From Flavobacterium celericrescens (GTDB lineage Bacteria; Bacteroidota; Bacteroidia; Flavobacteriales; Flavobacteriaceae), in the NCBI RefSeq assembly GCF_011392075.1, contig NZ_JAAJBV010000006.1:124001-188000 (forward strand): DNA of 64,000 nt, read 5' to 3'. Below the pieces are notes generated by a model. It made no database searches. It was given only the letters and a program-made list of their open reading frames with translations, and was not told the DNA's origin. Below, in pieces: positions 43,567 to 51,172 of the stretch. Numbering within the stretch: the first letter of the stretch is position 1; the number at the start of each line of letters is the position of its first letter. A program made the translations under genes and the position numbers.

Positions 43567-44052
43567 ATGCTCACCATAATCGCAGCTGCATCTGAAAACA
43601 ATGCTTTAGGAAAAGACAATCAATTGGTTTGGCATTTGCCAGATGATTTTAAGCGTTTTAAAAATTTAACTTCAGGACATTATATTGTGATGGGTAGAAA
43701 AACCTTTGAAAGTTTTCCGAAGCCGTTACCAAATAGAACACATATAATCATCACGCGACAAAAAGACTACGAAATTCCAGAAGGCTGTTTGGTAGCGAGT
43801 AGTTTGCAAAAAGCGATTGATTTATGTCCTAAAAACGAAGAAGTTTTCATCATTGGCGGTGGCGAAATCTACAATCAATCCATCGAAATTGCTACTAAAA
43901 TCGATTTAACTCGCGTACATACAACAATTGAAGCGGATACTTTTTTTCCAGAAATCGACACTGATAAATGGGAATTGGTTTTCGAAGAATTTCATTCAAA
44001 AGACGAAAAACACGATTACGATTTTACTTTTTTAACGTACATTAGAAAATAG
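43567..44052 (+). CDS. folA: dihydrofolate reductase
   Basis: 161-residue DHFR reducing dihydrofolate to tetrahydrofolate with NADPH. The start MLTIIAAASENNALGKDNQLVWHLPDDFKRFK has the substrate-binding Asp (in LPDD), GRKTFES binds NADPH, and IIGGGEIYNQSI is the conserved GGG motif. Length is typical. It follows the TonB-C-like gene by 4 nt, completing a thyA-folA transcription unit. Confidence 0.97.
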   Translation: MLTIIAAASENNALGKDNQLVWHLPDDFKRFKNLTSGHYIVMGRKTFESFPKPLPNRTHIIITRQKDYEIPEGCLVASSLQKAIDLCPKNEEVFIIGGGEIYNQSIEIATKIDLTRVHTTIEADTFFPEIDTDKWELVFEEFHSKDEKHDYDFTFLTYIRK

Positions 44053-44060
44053 TTTTTTTT

Positions 44061-44236
44061 AGAACGCGGATGACACAGATTTTACAGATTTTCACAGATT
44101 TTTTGTAATTCCTTTGTGAAACTTCGTGTAAAACTTTGAGCTACTTTGTGTAACTAAAACAGATTTTTTAAATTCCTTAAATCTGTGTTCCTAAAAACAT
44201 TTCTTTAATTTGAATTTTGAAGTTGAAATTGAAATT
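44061..44236 (+). repeat. dispersed-type spacer element with 9- and 10-nt tandem repeats
   Basis: Left part: ACAGATTTT three times (44075-44083, 44084-44092, 44094-44102). Middle: CTTTGTGAAA, CTTCGTGTAA, CTTTGAGCTA, CTTTGTGTAA-like 10-mers (44112-44154). Right part contains the complement of the left (AAATCTGTGT at 44179-44188 pairs with ACACAGATTT at 44073-44082). A TTGAA-rich hexamer-like tract ends it. I know sequences of this look as scattered spacer elements in Bacteroidota; no ORF is present. Confidence 0.7.
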
Positions 44237-44262
44237 TGCCCTTATATTTGATTTTTTATAAG

Positions 44263-44270
44263 TACTTTTG
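44263..44270 (+). promoter_or_regulatory. promoter -7 box of menG/ubiE and porT
   Basis: TACTTTTG, a perfect TAnnTTTG match, 18 nt before the ATG at 44289. A second perfect match (TATATTTG, 44243-44250) lies 13 nt further upstream, and a TTG at 44236-44238 could serve as -33 element. Confidence 0.6.
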
Positions 44271-44288
44271 TGATTCAAAATTAATACA

Positions 44289-45020
44289 ATGTCAAAAAAT
44301 ATTACACCATATAAAGATTCAGATTTAGGCAAAAAAGAGCAAGTGGCTCAAATGTTTGACACCATTTCTGGTAGTTATGATGGTTTAAACAAAGTGATTT
44401 CTTTTGGTACTGATGCAAAATGGAAACAGAAAATCTTGAAAATGGTAGCGGCAAAACAACCAAAATCCATTTTAGATATTGCAACAGGAACAGGTGATTT
44501 AGCCATTTTATTTGCTAGCACTTCGGCAACTGAAATCATAGGTTTAGATATTTCACAAGGCATGTTGGATATTGGCAAGAAAAAAATTGAAGCCCAACAT
44601 TTGGAATCTAAAATTCAAATGGTCTTAGGTGATGGCGAAAACATTCCCTATCCAGATAATTATTTTGACGCAATTACGGTTGCTTATGGCGTGCGTAATT
44701 TTGAAAACCTAGAAAAAGGTTTGTCAGAAATTTTAAGAACATTAAAACCTAACGGACAATTTATCATTTTAGAAACTTCGGTACCAACTCAATTTCCATT
44801 TAAACAAGGATATTATATTTATACTAATTTTATAATGCCAACTATTGGAAAGTTGTTTTCAAAAGATAAAAAAGCCTATCAATATTTATCGACTTCAGCA
44901 CAAAATTTTCCTTTTGGTGAGGCTTTGAACAATATTTTAAGAAAAATTGGGTTTATAGATGTGCAACATTTGCCTCAAACATTTGGAGTAGCTACTATTT
45001 ATCATGCATCTAAAAAATAA
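44289..45020 (+). CDS. ubiE: demethylmenaquinone methyltransferase
   Basis: 243-residue SAM-dependent methyltransferase of the UbiE/MenG family, which methylates demethylmenaquinone in the last step of menaquinone synthesis (Bacteroidota use menaquinone). The MFDTISGSYDGLN start, SAM loop LDIATGTGDLA, and the family signature-like YGVRNFENLEKGLSEILRTLKPNGQ are present. It is followed by porT with one base between stop and start. Confidence 0.95.
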   Translation: MSKNITPYKDSDLGKKEQVAQMFDTISGSYDGLNKVISFGTDAKWKQKILKMVAAKQPKSILDIATGTGDLAILFASTSATEIIGLDISQGMLDIGKKKIEAQHLESKIQMVLGDGENIPYPDNYFDAITVAYGVRNFENLEKGLSEILRTLKPNGQFIILETSVPTQFPFKQGYYIYTNFIMPTIGKLFSKDKKAYQYLSTSAQNFPFGEALNNILRKIGFIDVQHLPQTFGVATIYHASKK

Positions 45021-45021
45021 T

Positions 45022-45714
45022 ATGAAGAAATTATTTGCTCTTTTACTTTTTACACAAATTGCCTTTGCTCAAGGTGGTATGTTTGGCAAAGACCCAATTA
45101 TCAACAAAGAAAATTGGAACAAACAACGTGTACATTGGGGTTATTTTCTTGGATTTAATAGTTTAGATTTTAAGTTTGACTATTTATCCGTAACAGATGA
45201 CATTCAAGTAGGAACTACCACAGGTTTTAACGTGGGATTAGTTGGAAATTTAAGACTTACAGAATATTTTGACTTGCGTTTTGAGCCTGGATTATACATT
45301 ACACAACGTAATTTAACCTATCCAAATATTGTAGATACTGGCGATCGTTTAAGAGAAGTAAAATCTACTTATATTTTCTTTCCATTATTGCTTAAATATT
45401 CGGCTTTGCGTACAGGAAATGTGCGCCCATATTTGGTTGGAGGAGTATCAACTGCTTTAAACTTAGGAAGCAACGCAAGTGCACCAGACGATAATTACAA
45501 CGAACGTTTTAGAATGACCAAATGGACCAATTTTTACGAAGTAGGATTTGGTATTGATATTTATCTAGAATATTTTGTGTTTTCGCCATCCATTCGTGGT
45601 GTTTTCAGTATTAACGACGAATTAATTAGAGACAACACGCCAGGAAGCCCATGGACTGGTAATGTACAAGAAATGAAAACGCGTGGCTTTTTTGTGAATT
45701 TTACTTTTCACTAA
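45022..45714 (+). CDS. porT: type IX secretion system protein PorT
   Basis: 230-residue outer-membrane beta-barrel protein, PorT (SprT in Flavobacterium), needed for the type IX secretion system that exports CTD proteins and gliding adhesins. A signal peptide (1-16, ending AFAQ) is followed by the family N-terminus GMFGKDPIINKENWNKQ, alternating beta-strands and an aromatic C-terminus (FFVNFTFH). I take ATG 45022 (MKKLF), one base after the ubiE stop, rather than an ATG 18 nt upstream. The ubiE-porT order is a known one in this phylum. Other T9SS genes are not in the window. Confidence 0.92.
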   Translation: MKKLFALLLFTQIAFAQGGMFGKDPIINKENWNKQRVHWGYFLGFNSLDFKFDYLSVTDDIQVGTTTGFNVGLVGNLRLTEYFDLRFEPGLYITQRNLTYPNIVDTGDRLREVKSTYIFFPLLLKYSALRTGNVRPYLVGGVSTALNLGSNASAPDDNYNERFRMTKWTNFYEVGFGIDIYLEYFVFSPSIRGVFSINDELIRDNTPGSPWTGNVQEMKTRGFFVNFTFH

Positions 45715-45718
45715 AAAA

Positions 45719-46441
45719 TTATCGTTTAAACTCACTCAAAATTATAGCGGTGGCGGTGGCTACATTTAAACTTTCTGTAGCTTGTAAATCGCCAAATCTA
45801 GGAATTGCTATGCGTTGCGAAACTAAATTTTCTACCGCTTTTGAAATACCGTTGGCTTCATTACCCATTACTATAATCCCTTCGTTAGGAAGTGTTTCTT
45901 TATAAATATTTTTCCCGTCCATAAAAGTGCCATAAACAGGTAATTTTGTTTCAAACAATAATTTTTCAAGGTTACCATACACCACATTAACCCGGCTGAT
46001 AGAACCCATAGTTGCTTGCACTACTTTTGGATTATATACATCAACCGATTCTTCAGAGCAAAACAAAGTTTTAATTCCAAACCAATCACACAAACGAATA
46101 ATTGTTCCCAAATTACCCGGATCGCGAACATCGTCTAAGGCTACAATTAATCCTTTTTCTTCAAATGTTACTACCGTAGGAATTTTAAAAGTAGCCAAAC
46201 AAGTATTTGGCGTTGTTAAAGCACTAATCTTTTTTAATTCGTCAGCTGTTATGGTATGAACTTTGCTTTTACTAACAGAACCAAAATCAGCTTTTGTAGT
46301 AAACAATTCATGCAATTCAAAGTTAGAATCTAACAATTCTTGAACACCTTTTACCCCTTCAACAAAGAAAAGTTGTTCTTGTTTTCTATATTTTTTTTGC
46401 TGTAAACTCGTTATTAGTTTAATTTGGTTTTTACTAACCAT
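45719..46441 (-). CDS. TrmH/SpoU family RNA 2'-O-methyltransferase
   Basis: 240-residue SPOUT-fold RNA methyltransferase of the TrmH/RlmB type. An N-terminal substrate-binding domain (RKQEQLFFVEGVKGVQELL) is followed by the knot domain: DDVRDPGNLGTIIRL (motif 1), IIVMGNEANGIS (motif 2) and ATESLNVATATAIILSEF (motif 3). It probably methylates a 23S rRNA guanosine or a tRNA; which one is not clear. It converges with porT with four bases between the stops and no evident terminator. Confidence 0.92.
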   Translation of the reverse strand: MVSKNQIKLITSLQQKKYRKQEQLFFVEGVKGVQELLDSNFELHELFTTKADFGSVSKSKVHTITADELKKISALTTPNTCLATFKIPTVVTFEEKGLIVALDDVRDPGNLGTIIRLCDWFGIKTLFCSEESVDVYNPKVVQATMGSISRVNVVYGNLEKLLFETKLPVYGTFMDGKNIYKETLPNEGIIVMGNEANGISKAVENLVSQRIAIPRFGDLQATESLNVATATAIILSEFKR

Positions 46442-46449
46442 AAAAATTG

Positions 46450-46457
46450 TATTTTTG
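46450..46457 (+). promoter_or_regulatory. promoter -7 box of the TamL-like gene
   Basis: TATTTTTG, a perfect TAnnTTTG match, 20 nt before the TTG start at 46478. It supports that start. Confidence 0.55.
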
Positions 46458-46477
46458 ACTAACTTTTAAAAAGTGCT

Positions 46478-49039
46478 TTGAGAAATATTTTACCAAAAAT
46501 AACATTATTATTTGTAATCGGAACAATAATTTATTCGTGTTCGTTAGTTAAGCGTGTACCCGAAGGCAAACAACTATTGTCTAAAAACGAAATTTTTGTA
46601 AACGAAAAACTAATAAAAGAAGAGCGAATTAACAATTTGGTTTTACAACAACCTAATAATAAATTCTTAGCTTATCCGTTGCGTTTGAGCTTGTATAATT
46701 TGGCAAAAAAAAATCCAGATTCTTCTTATCAAGTTTGGCTAAACAAAAAACCAAACCGAAGAGCTCGGTTAGTAAAATTGTTATCTGAAAAACAAGTTCA
46801 ACGCTTAGGAAAATCGTTTGTTGTTTCTGGATTTAGTAATTTTTTAAAGAAAACGGGCGAACCACCAGTAATTATTGATACCAAAAAAGCCGAAATCTCA
46901 AAAGAACGCCTATCTGGTTTTTATTACAATAGTGGTTTTTTAAAAAATAATGTCACACTAGCTATTGATTCTGTTGGCAATAAAAGAGGTAAAATCACTT
47001 ATCGTGTTGAAACTGGCAAACCTTATCACATTGACACAATTTCAAGAGTTATAGAAACGCCTGCTATTGATAGTTTGTATGCTTCCGAAGAAAACAAATC
47101 TTTCCTTAAAAAAGGAGCACAATATTCCTACCAAAGTTTTGATAATGAACGAAAAAGAATTACGCAACAATTTAGAAATAATGGTGTATATCATTTTCAA
47201 GAAAATCACGTAAAATTTGATGCTATTATTGATGATTCCATTCAAAAAATGAATGTTGTGTTGAAAATTGAAGATAGAAACGTTAAAGAAGGCGACACCT
47301 TAATCAAAAAACCATTCACTATTTATAAAATTAGTCAAGTAAATATTTTTACCAATAATTCTTCTAAAAAAGAGAAAAACAATGTAAAAGACAGTGCGGT
47401 TTACAACAATTATAACATTTATAGTTCTGGCCGATTGAATTACAAACCAAAAGCGCTAACAAATGCAGTTTTTATTGAAAAAGGCAAACTTTTTAGTGAC
47501 AACGACAGAACCTTAACTTCTAAAGCATTGAGTAATTTAAAGGTTTTTAATTATCCAAATATTGAATACACACAAGATCCTGCTGATTCAACTAAGACTT
47601 CATTGATTGCAAATATTTATTTAGTCAATAAACCTAAATTCAAATGGACGCCTTCGATAGATGTTTCAACTTCTGATGTACAAGAATTTGGTATTAGCGG
47701 AAATATGTCGTTCACTTGGCGAAATGTTTTCAAACGAGCAGAAATTCTAGAATTATCAACCAGAGGAAATATTGGTTCGTCGCAAGATTTAGCTAACCCT
47801 AACAATGTTTTCTTTAATATTTCAGAATATGGTGCAGATGCCAAACTAAATTTTCCAAGGATATTTTTTCCTATAAGTGTAAAAAATATCATCAAAAAAG
47901 AGATGTTCCCTTCTACTCAAATTAGTACAGGTATCACCAACCAAAGAAACATTGGATTAGACAAACAAAGTCTTTCAAGTAGCATCAGTTATAGTTGGTC
48001 TACAAATAACAATAAAAATAATTTCAAATTTGAGTTGTTAGGAATCAATTATGTGCGAAACTTGAATGTTGGAAATTATTTTAACGTTTACCGAAATTCG
48101 TATAATCGAATTAATGAAATTGCTGCAATATACAATACAAATGATGGTTATGAAGATCTAAATGGAGATTTAAAAGAAGATAGTGTTTTAGATTTCATCG
48201 TAGATGTTCTTTCTGGAACAACAGCTTTGACTCCGAATGATGCTGATTTCAAATCTGTTTTAAGTATTTCTGAACGCTATGTCAGATTAGCTGAAGACAA
48301 TCTAATTGTTTCGTCTAGTTTTGTATACAACCGAACTACAAAAAACAACATTAATGACCGAAACTATTATAATTTCAAAGCCAAAATAGAATCCGCTGGA
48401 AATTTTTTATCATTTTTAGGAAATAGCTTAAACTTATCTACAGAAGAAAGTACGGCAGGAAACTCAAAATTATTTGGAATTGAATATGCACAATACATAA
48501 AATCAGAAGTTGACTTTGTAAAACATTGGGATTTTGGCAAGAAAAACACATTAGCAATGCGTTCCTTTGCAGGTATTGCAATTCCTTATGGTAATGCAAA
48601 ATCAATTCCATTTTCGCGAAGTTATTTCTCGGGTGGCTCAAACGACAACCGAGGTTGGCAAGCATATAGTCTTGGACCAGGTAGAAGCGGTGGCGTGTTA
48701 GATTTTAATGAAGCCAATTTAAAATTAGCCTTCAGTACAGAATATCGTTTTAGAGTAGGAGGAAATCTATATAGTGCATTATTTGTCGACGTTGGAAACA
48801 TTTGGAACGTACTAGACAACGTAGAAGATGAGCGCTACACATTCACCGGATTAAAATCATTACAAGATTTAGCAGTAGGCTCAGGTATTGGTTTTAGATA
48901 TGATTTTGACTTTTTTGTATTCCGATTTGATTTGGGCTATAAAACCTATGATCCTGCACGCGAAATTAAAGACCGATGGTTCAAGGGAATTAACTTTAGC
49001 AAAACAGTGCTAAATTTTGGTATTAATTATCCATTCTAA
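46478..49039 (+). CDS. lipidated BamA/TamA-family outer membrane protein (TamL-like)
   Basis: 853-residue Omp85-superfamily protein. A lipoprotein signal (lipobox around IIYSC) is followed by soluble POTRA-type domains (about 25-390) and a C-terminal 16-strand-type barrel with the superfamily motif-like GGSNDNRGWQAYSLGPG and a final phenylalanine. Lipidated TamA-like proteins (TamL) are known in Bacteroidota. The start is TTG 46478 (MRNILPK), since no ATG or GTG is in frame before the signal, and a -7 box lies 20 nt upstream. No tamB gene is adjacent, so the partner must be elsewhere, and the name TamL is tentative. Confidence 0.87.
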   Translation: MRNILPKITLLFVIGTIIYSCSLVKRVPEGKQLLSKNEIFVNEKLIKEERINNLVLQQPNNKFLAYPLRLSLYNLAKKNPDSSYQVWLNKKPNRRARLVKLLSEKQVQRLGKSFVVSGFSNFLKKTGEPPVIIDTKKAEISKERLSGFYYNSGFLKNNVTLAIDSVGNKRGKITYRVETGKPYHIDTISRVIETPAIDSLYASEENKSFLKKGAQYSYQSFDNERKRITQQFRNNGVYHFQENHVKFDAIIDDSIQKMNVVLKIEDRNVKEGDTLIKKPFTIYKISQVNIFTNNSSKKEKNNVKDSAVYNNYNIYSSGRLNYKPKALTNAVFIEKGKLFSDNDRTLTSKALSNLKVFNYPNIEYTQDPADSTKTSLIANIYLVNKPKFKWTPSIDVSTSDVQEFGISGNMSFTWRNVFKRAEILELSTRGNIGSSQDLANPNNVFFNISEYGADAKLNFPRIFFPISVKNIIKKEMFPSTQISTGITNQRNIGLDKQSLSSSISYSWSTNNNKNNFKFELLGINYVRNLNVGNYFNVYRNSYNRINEIAAIYNTNDGYEDLNGDLKEDSVLDFIVDVLSGTTALTPNDADFKSVLSISERYVRLAEDNLIVSSSFVYNRTTKNNINDRNYYNFKAKIESAGNFLSFLGNSLNLSTEESTAGNSKLFGIEYAQYIKSEVDFVKHWDFGKKNTLAMRSFAGIAIPYGNAKSIPFSRSYFSGGSNDNRGWQAYSLGPGRSGGVLDFNEANLKLAFSTEYRFRVGGNLYSALFVDVGNIWNVLDNVEDERYTFTGLKSLQDLAVGSGIGFRYDFDFFVFRFDLGYKTYDPAREIKDRWFKGINFSKTVLNFGINYPF

Positions 49040-49052
49040 TTTTATAAATTCT

Positions 49053-49060
49053 TATTTTTG
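49053..49060 (+). promoter_or_regulatory. promoter -7 box of fba
   Basis: TATTTTTG, a perfect TAnnTTTG match, 26 nt before the fba ATG. Confidence 0.55.
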
Positions 49061-49086
49061 CTTTCTTATTATAAAAACATACAACT

Positions 49087-50154
49087 ATGAGTCACAATAT
49101 TAAGCCTGGTGTTGCTACTGGAGATCAAGTGCAAGAAATTTTCAACTATGCAAAACAAAAAGGATTTGCACTACCAGCTGTAAACGTTGTTGGATCTAGC
49201 ACCATCAATGGTGTTTTAGAAACAGCTGCAAAATTAAACGCTCCTGTTATCATTCAATTTTCTAATGGTGGTGCGCAATTTAATGCAGGTAAAGGATTAT
49301 CAAATGAAAATCAAAAATCAGCAATTTTAGGAGCTGTTGCAGGCGCAAAACATATACATACTCTAGCAGAAGCTTATGGAGCAACTGTTATCTTACATAC
49401 AGACCATTGCGCAAAAAACTTATTACCTTGGATTGATGGATTATTAGATGCTTCTGAAAAACATTTTGCAGAAACAGGAAAATCTCTTTTTAGTTCTCAC
49501 ATGATTGACTTATCAGAAGAGCCAATTGAAGAAAATCTTGAAATTTCTAAAAAATATTTAGAAAGAATGAGTAAAATGGGAATGACTCTAGAAATTGAAT
49601 TAGGAATTACAGGTGGTGAAGAAGATGGCGTAGATAATTCTGATGTAGATAGTTCAAAATTATACACTCAACCAGAAGAAGTAGCTTATGCTTATGAAGA
49701 ATTAATGAAAGTAAGCCCAAGATTTACAATCGCAGCATCTTTTGGAAACGTTCATGGGGTTTACAAACCAGGAAATGTAAAATTGACACCAAAAATTCTT
49801 AAAAATTCGCAAGAATACGTTCAAAATAAATTCAACACAGAAAACAATCCTGTTGATTTTGTTTTCCATGGAGGATCTGGTTCAACTTTAGAAGAAATTA
49901 GAGAAGCAATTTCTTATGGAGTAATCAAAATGAATATTGATACTGACTTACAATTTGCATTCACAGAAGGAATTCGTGACTACATGGTAAACAAAGTAGA
50001 TTATTTAAGAACACAAATTGGAAGCCCTGATGGTGCTGACAGTCCAAACAAAAAACATTACGATCCAAGAAAATGGGTTCGTGAAGGAGAAGTAACGTTC
50101 AACACAAGATTAGAACAAGCTTTTGCCGATTTAAATAATGTGAATACTTTATAA
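49087..50154 (+). CDS. fbaA: class II fructose-bisphosphate aldolase
   Basis: 355-residue zinc-dependent aldolase of glycolysis and gluconeogenesis. Zinc ligands appear in HTDHCAKNLLPW and in FHGGSGST; the IELGITGGEEDGVDN loop and NIDTDLQFAFTEGIRDY bind substrate and cation. Length and motifs correspond to the class IIA group. It starts after a clear -7 box. The spacer to accD is a heptamer repeat element, and no terminator is seen, so read-through into accD is likely. Confidence 0.96.
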   Translation: MSHNIKPGVATGDQVQEIFNYAKQKGFALPAVNVVGSSTINGVLETAAKLNAPVIIQFSNGGAQFNAGKGLSNENQKSAILGAVAGAKHIHTLAEAYGATVILHTDHCAKNLLPWIDGLLDASEKHFAETGKSLFSSHMIDLSEEPIEENLEISKKYLERMSKMGMTLEIELGITGGEEDGVDNSDVDSSKLYTQPEEVAYAYEELMKVSPRFTIAASFGNVHGVYKPGNVKLTPKILKNSQEYVQNKFNTENNPVDFVFHGGSGSTLEEIREAISYGVIKMNIDTDLQFAFTEGIRDYMVNKVDYLRTQIGSPDGADSPNKKHYDPRKWVREGEVTFNTRLEQAFADLNNVNTL

Positions 50155-50261
50155 GTACGAAGTACGAGGTACAAAGTACGAAGTTTAAAATTTATTATTA
50201 ATTGAAATTAGATAAAGATAAGGTTAGCCTTCCAACTTCTAACTTCTAACTTTTAACTTAA
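50155..50261 (+). repeat. 7-nt tandem repeats in inverted arms before accD
   Basis: The left arm holds four in-phase heptamers (GTACGAA, GTACGAG, GTACAAA, GTACGAA at 50155-50182), beginning right after the fba stop. The right arm holds four (AACTTCT, AACTTCT, AACTTTT, AACTTAA at 50234-50261), ending 2 nt before accD. GAAGT in one arm pairs with ACTTC in the other. Confidence 0.85.
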
Positions 50262-50263
50262 TT

Positions 50264-51118
50264 ATGGCTTGGTTTAAAAGAAAAGAAAAAGGAATCACAA
50301 CCGCTACTGAGGACAAAAAAGATGTTCCAAAAGGTTTATGGTATAAATCGCCAACAGGAAAAATCATTGACCAAGATGAATTGGCAAGAAATCTATGGGT
50401 AAGCCCAGAAGATGATTATCATGTAAGAATTGGTAGTAAAGAATATTTCGAAATTTTATTCGACAATAACGAGTTTACAGAACTTGATGCCAAACTAACA
50501 TCAAAAGACCCATTGAAATTTGAAGACACTAAAAAATATAGTGATCGTTTAAAAGATGTAATGGATAAAACAAAACTAAAAGATGCAATTAGAACTGGAG
50601 TTGGAAAATCGAAAGGGAAAGATTTAGTTGTTTCTTGTATGGATTTCGCTTTCATTGGTGGTTCTATGGGTGCTGTTGTGGGTGAAAAAATTGTCAGAGC
50701 AATTGATTATTCTATCAAGCATAAAGTTCCATTTGTTTTGATTTCTAAATCTGGTGGAGCTCGTATGATGGAAGCTGCTTATTCATTAATGCAATTAGCA
50801 AAAACCTCAGCAAAATTAGCACAACTAGCAGAAGCAAAAATTCCATACATTTCATTATGTACAGATCCTACGACTGGTGGAACAACTGCTTCTTATGCAA
50901 TGCTTGGCGATATTAACATTGGAGAACCAGGCGCTTTAATTGGTTTTGCTGGACCTCGTGTTGTAAAAGATACAACTGGTAAAGATTTGCCAGAAGGATT
51001 TCAAACTTCAGAATTTTTATTAGAGCATGGGTTTTTAGATTTTATCACACCAAGAAAAGAACTAAAAGACAAAATCAACCTATACATTGATTTAATTCAA
51101 AATCAAGAAATTAGATAA
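50264..51118 (+). CDS. accD: acetyl-CoA carboxylase carboxyltransferase subunit beta
   Basis: 284-residue AccD, part of the carboxyltransferase that moves CO2 from biotin to acetyl-CoA. The catalytic crotonase-like core is clear ([68 protein letters not shown]). The four cysteines of the N-terminal zinc ribbon known from E. coli AccD are absent: at the matching positions here are [11 protein letters not shown] and [14 protein letters not shown]. The subunit thus lacks the zinc site. It follows fba across a repeat spacer. Confidence 0.95.
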   Translation: MAWFKRKEKGITTATEDKKDVPKGLWYKSPTGKIIDQDELARNLWVSPEDDYHVRIGSKEYFEILFDNNEFTELDAKLTSKDPLKFEDTKKYSDRLKDVMDKTKLKDAIRTGVGKSKGKDLVVSCMDFAFIGGSMGAVVGEKIVRAIDYSIKHKVPFVLISKSGGARMMEAAYSLMQLAKTSAKLAQLAEAKIPYISLCTDPTTGGTTASYAMLGDINIGEPGALIGFAGPRVVKDTTGKDLPEGFQTSEFLLEHGFLDFITPRKELKDKINLYIDLIQNQEIR

Positions 51119-51121
51119 TAA

Positions 51122-51153
51122 AAAATCCCGTTAGCAAAACTAACGGGATTTTT
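51122..51153. terminator. bidirectional intrinsic terminator between accD and a TonB receptor
   Basis: A 13-bp perfect stem (core ATCCCGTTAG/CTAACGGGAT) with a 5-nt loop and flanking A and T runs, between two convergent genes. Confidence 0.9.
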
Positions 51154-51172
51154 GTTTTTAACTCATTTGAAA

